A stretch of DNA of 7,195 nucleotides, taken from positions 1-7,195 of the forward strand of contig CAZUGA010000076.1 of the NCBI GenBank assembly GCA_964619885.1, read 5' to 3'. The DNA is from CAZUGA01 sp964619885. GTDB lineage: Bacteria > Pseudomonadota > Gammaproteobacteria > Methylococcales > UBA1147. Position numbers and translations under genes: made by a program. The notes beneath the pieces are model-generated. The model ran no database searches. It was not told the DNA's origin and saw only the letters and a program-made list of their open reading frames with translations. Shown here piece by piece: positions 6,075 through 7,195 of the stretch. The first letter of the stretch is position 1; every line of letters begins with the position of its first letter.

Positions 6075-6102
6075 ATATTAGCTATATTTTCTCTATTATC
6101 AA
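6075..6102 (-). promoter_or_regulatory. predicted sigma70-type promoter of the nuclease gene
   Basis: On the minus strand TTGATA (complement of 6097-6102, five of six matches to the -35 consensus) is followed after 16 bases by TAATAT (complement of 6075-6080, four of six matches to the -10 consensus). Transcription would begin near 6068 and leave a leader of about 40 or 65 bases depending on the start codon. It lies in the gap after the helicase stop, so the nuclease gene could be expressed independently of the helicase gene. Confidence 0.45.
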
Positions 6103-6117
6103 GAGATCGATTCGGTA

Positions 6118-7195
6118 CTAAATAAACCATGAGTTTTTTAATCGACAATAAGAACCAACCTTCTTCATCTGCTCCAACCCGTTCACGTGACAATTCTCCA
6201 ACCCCTCATTCGCAACAATGATAGCCAATGCTTTTGCTCTTGAAACTGCAACATTCAACCGATTAATATCAAAAACAAAATCCAGCCCTCGCGCTGATTC
6301 CTCTACATCACTAACAGCGATGGAGATAATTACTACCGGTGCTTCCTGGCCCTGGAATTTGTCAATCGTGCCGATTTTGACGTTGCCGTTGATTTTTTCT
6401 TTTAACAGATTAACCTGCATGTTGTACGGCGCAATCACTAATATGTCTTGATCATTAATCGGGTTTTTCTGGCCTTCTTTATTGGTAAATGACCCTGTTT
6501 TTAATTCATCGATTAACTGTTGAACTATGATAGCTTCTTCATTACTACATTGGGTATTGCCTTCGTGTTGAACGGGAATGGATAAAATACCGTTTGCTTG
6601 ATTGATTAAGTTTGATGAAGGTATATCTACAACCTGATTAATATTGTCGGCATCTGCTTGCAACTTTCCTTCATAGACAATGTCCGACAATGGCTGACAA
6701 ATCGCTGGATGCATTCGATACGTCCGCTCCAGAAAAATGCCTTTATCTTCGGGTATAACTGCATGGTCTTTGAGCATGAATTCCAGAGCGGAGGAACCTG
6801 CCTGACCAGGATGAGATCCTTGAATCGGTTGCTCTAACTGCATCTGGTCGCCCATCAATATAATATTTCGAGTTGCGCCGGACGCCGCTACCAGATTGGC
6901 TAAGGCAACCTGGCTTGCTTCGTCTACAAATAGATAGTCTAAAGGCTCTTCATAAGCAATATCACTAACAAACCCGTAGACCGTTGCACCAATCACGGCA
7001 TAACGTTCATACGGTTGGCTGTTGGTGAATTTGAATCCAGGTCTGTAGTTGAGGTTTGGATATATTTGTTCGGGGTATTGTTCTCTGAATTGACCTTGAT
7101 TGCTTCCCAGCCCACCGATTTTAACAACAAGCTCTTCTCTTAACCTGAATCCGTGACTTCGACATACTGGGAAGCCTATATAGCGAGAAGGCATC
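6118..7195 (-). CDS. C-terminal half of an SF1 helicase of the RecB-like nuclease/helicase (COG2251/TM0106) type, partial
   Basis: The reading frame enters from the right edge, so the protein's N-terminus is outside the window; the ATG at 7194 is probably an internal methionine. The visible 358 residues hold the second part of an SF1 Upf1/Dna2-like helicase: motif II FVDEASQ (89-95), motif III GDQMQLEQP (115-123), motif IV-like ERTYRMHP (156-163), motif V GTIDKFQGQE (275-284) and motif VI NRLNVAVSRAK (311-321). The spacer texts GSHPGQAGSS, YEGKLQ and the terminal GLEQMKKVGSYCR match proteins in which a RecB-like nuclease domain precedes the helicase. The Walker A motif and any nuclease domain would lie beyond the edge. 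The C-terminus looks complete. Such enzymes unwind DNA or RNA 5' to 3' using ATP. The nuclease gene begins about 90 bases downstream in the same direction, but with its own promoter, so a functional pairing is only possible. Confidence 0.85.
   Translation of the reverse strand, partial: MPSRYIGFPVCRSHGFRLREELVVKIGGLGSNQGQFREQYPEQIYPNLNYRPGFKFTNSQPYERYAVIGATVYGFVSDIAYEEPLDYLFVDEASQVALANLVAASGATRNIILMGDQMQLEQPIQGSHPGQAGSSALEFMLKDHAVIPEDKGIFLERTYRMHPAICQPLSDIVYEGKLQADADNINQVVDIPSSNLINQANGILSIPVQHEGNTQCSNEEAIIVQQLIDELKTGSFTNKEGQKNPINDQDILVIAPYNMQVNLLKEKINGNVKIGTIDKFQGQEAPVVIISIAVSDVEESARGLDFVFDINRLNVAVSRAKALAIIVANEGLENCHVNGLEQMKKVGSYCRLKNSWFI

Noticed and set aside
6218..6451. 77-codon plus-strand frame inside the helicase
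   Set aside because: It is antisense to helicase motifs V and VI and has no independent support.
1..7195. CRISPR array, tRNA, attachment sites or long repeats
   Set aside because: Looked for on both strands by eye; no regularly spaced repeats, cloverleaf sequence or paired long direct repeats were seen.

Overview
The window looks like accessory DNA from a moderately A+T-rich Gram-negative bacterium, most likely a gammaproteobacterium. This rests on a MobH/TraI_2-type relaxase remnant (typical of integrative conjugative elements of gamma- and betaproteobacteria), an IS3-family orfA of proteobacterial type and a CobB-like class III sirtuin. The species cannot be read from the sequence. No tRNA, rRNA, CRISPR array, intact integrase or att site was seen.

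Left part (1-1312): wreckage of a mobile element. The C-terminal domain of a conjugative relaxase (33-323) is cut off by an in-frame stop just upstream. Then come about 330 bases without a convincing gene, an IS3-family remnant on the minus strand (about 660-1080; orfA intact, orfB reduced to its first ~30 codons), and about 230 bases of spacer.

Centre (1313-4685, plus strand): a compact three-gene cluster. It holds a 704-aa protein with two complete AAA+ ATPase modules behind a helical N-terminal region, an unrecognised 174-aa protein with a CxxC pair, and a 236-aa SIR2 deacylase of the succinyl/malonyl type whose zinc cysteines are mostly lost. The gaps are 26 bases and then a 4-base ATGA overlap, so the genes are very probably co-transcribed and the last two translationally coupled. 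This is the best candidate here for an undescribed system: an ATP-driven remodeller, a probable adaptor or substrate protein and an NAD-dependent deacylase. No immune or other function is proven by the sequence.

Right part (4807-7195, minus strand): a PD-(D/E)XK nuclease-fold protein of the PDDEXK_4 type, visibly more A+T-rich than its neighbours and preceded by its own plausible promoter. Upstream of it in the same direction is the C-terminal half of an SF1 (Upf1/Dna2-like) helicase of the kind fused to RecB-like nucleases (COG2251/TM0106 type), running off the right edge. The two halves converge at a 121-base intergenic stretch containing two small overlapping stem-loops.

A transfer-gene relic, an IS fragment, a multi-gene ATPase/sirtuin cassette, a lone A+T-rich nuclease and a helicase-nuclease together fit a genomic or defence island built on a decayed conjugative element. 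That reading is inference from context.
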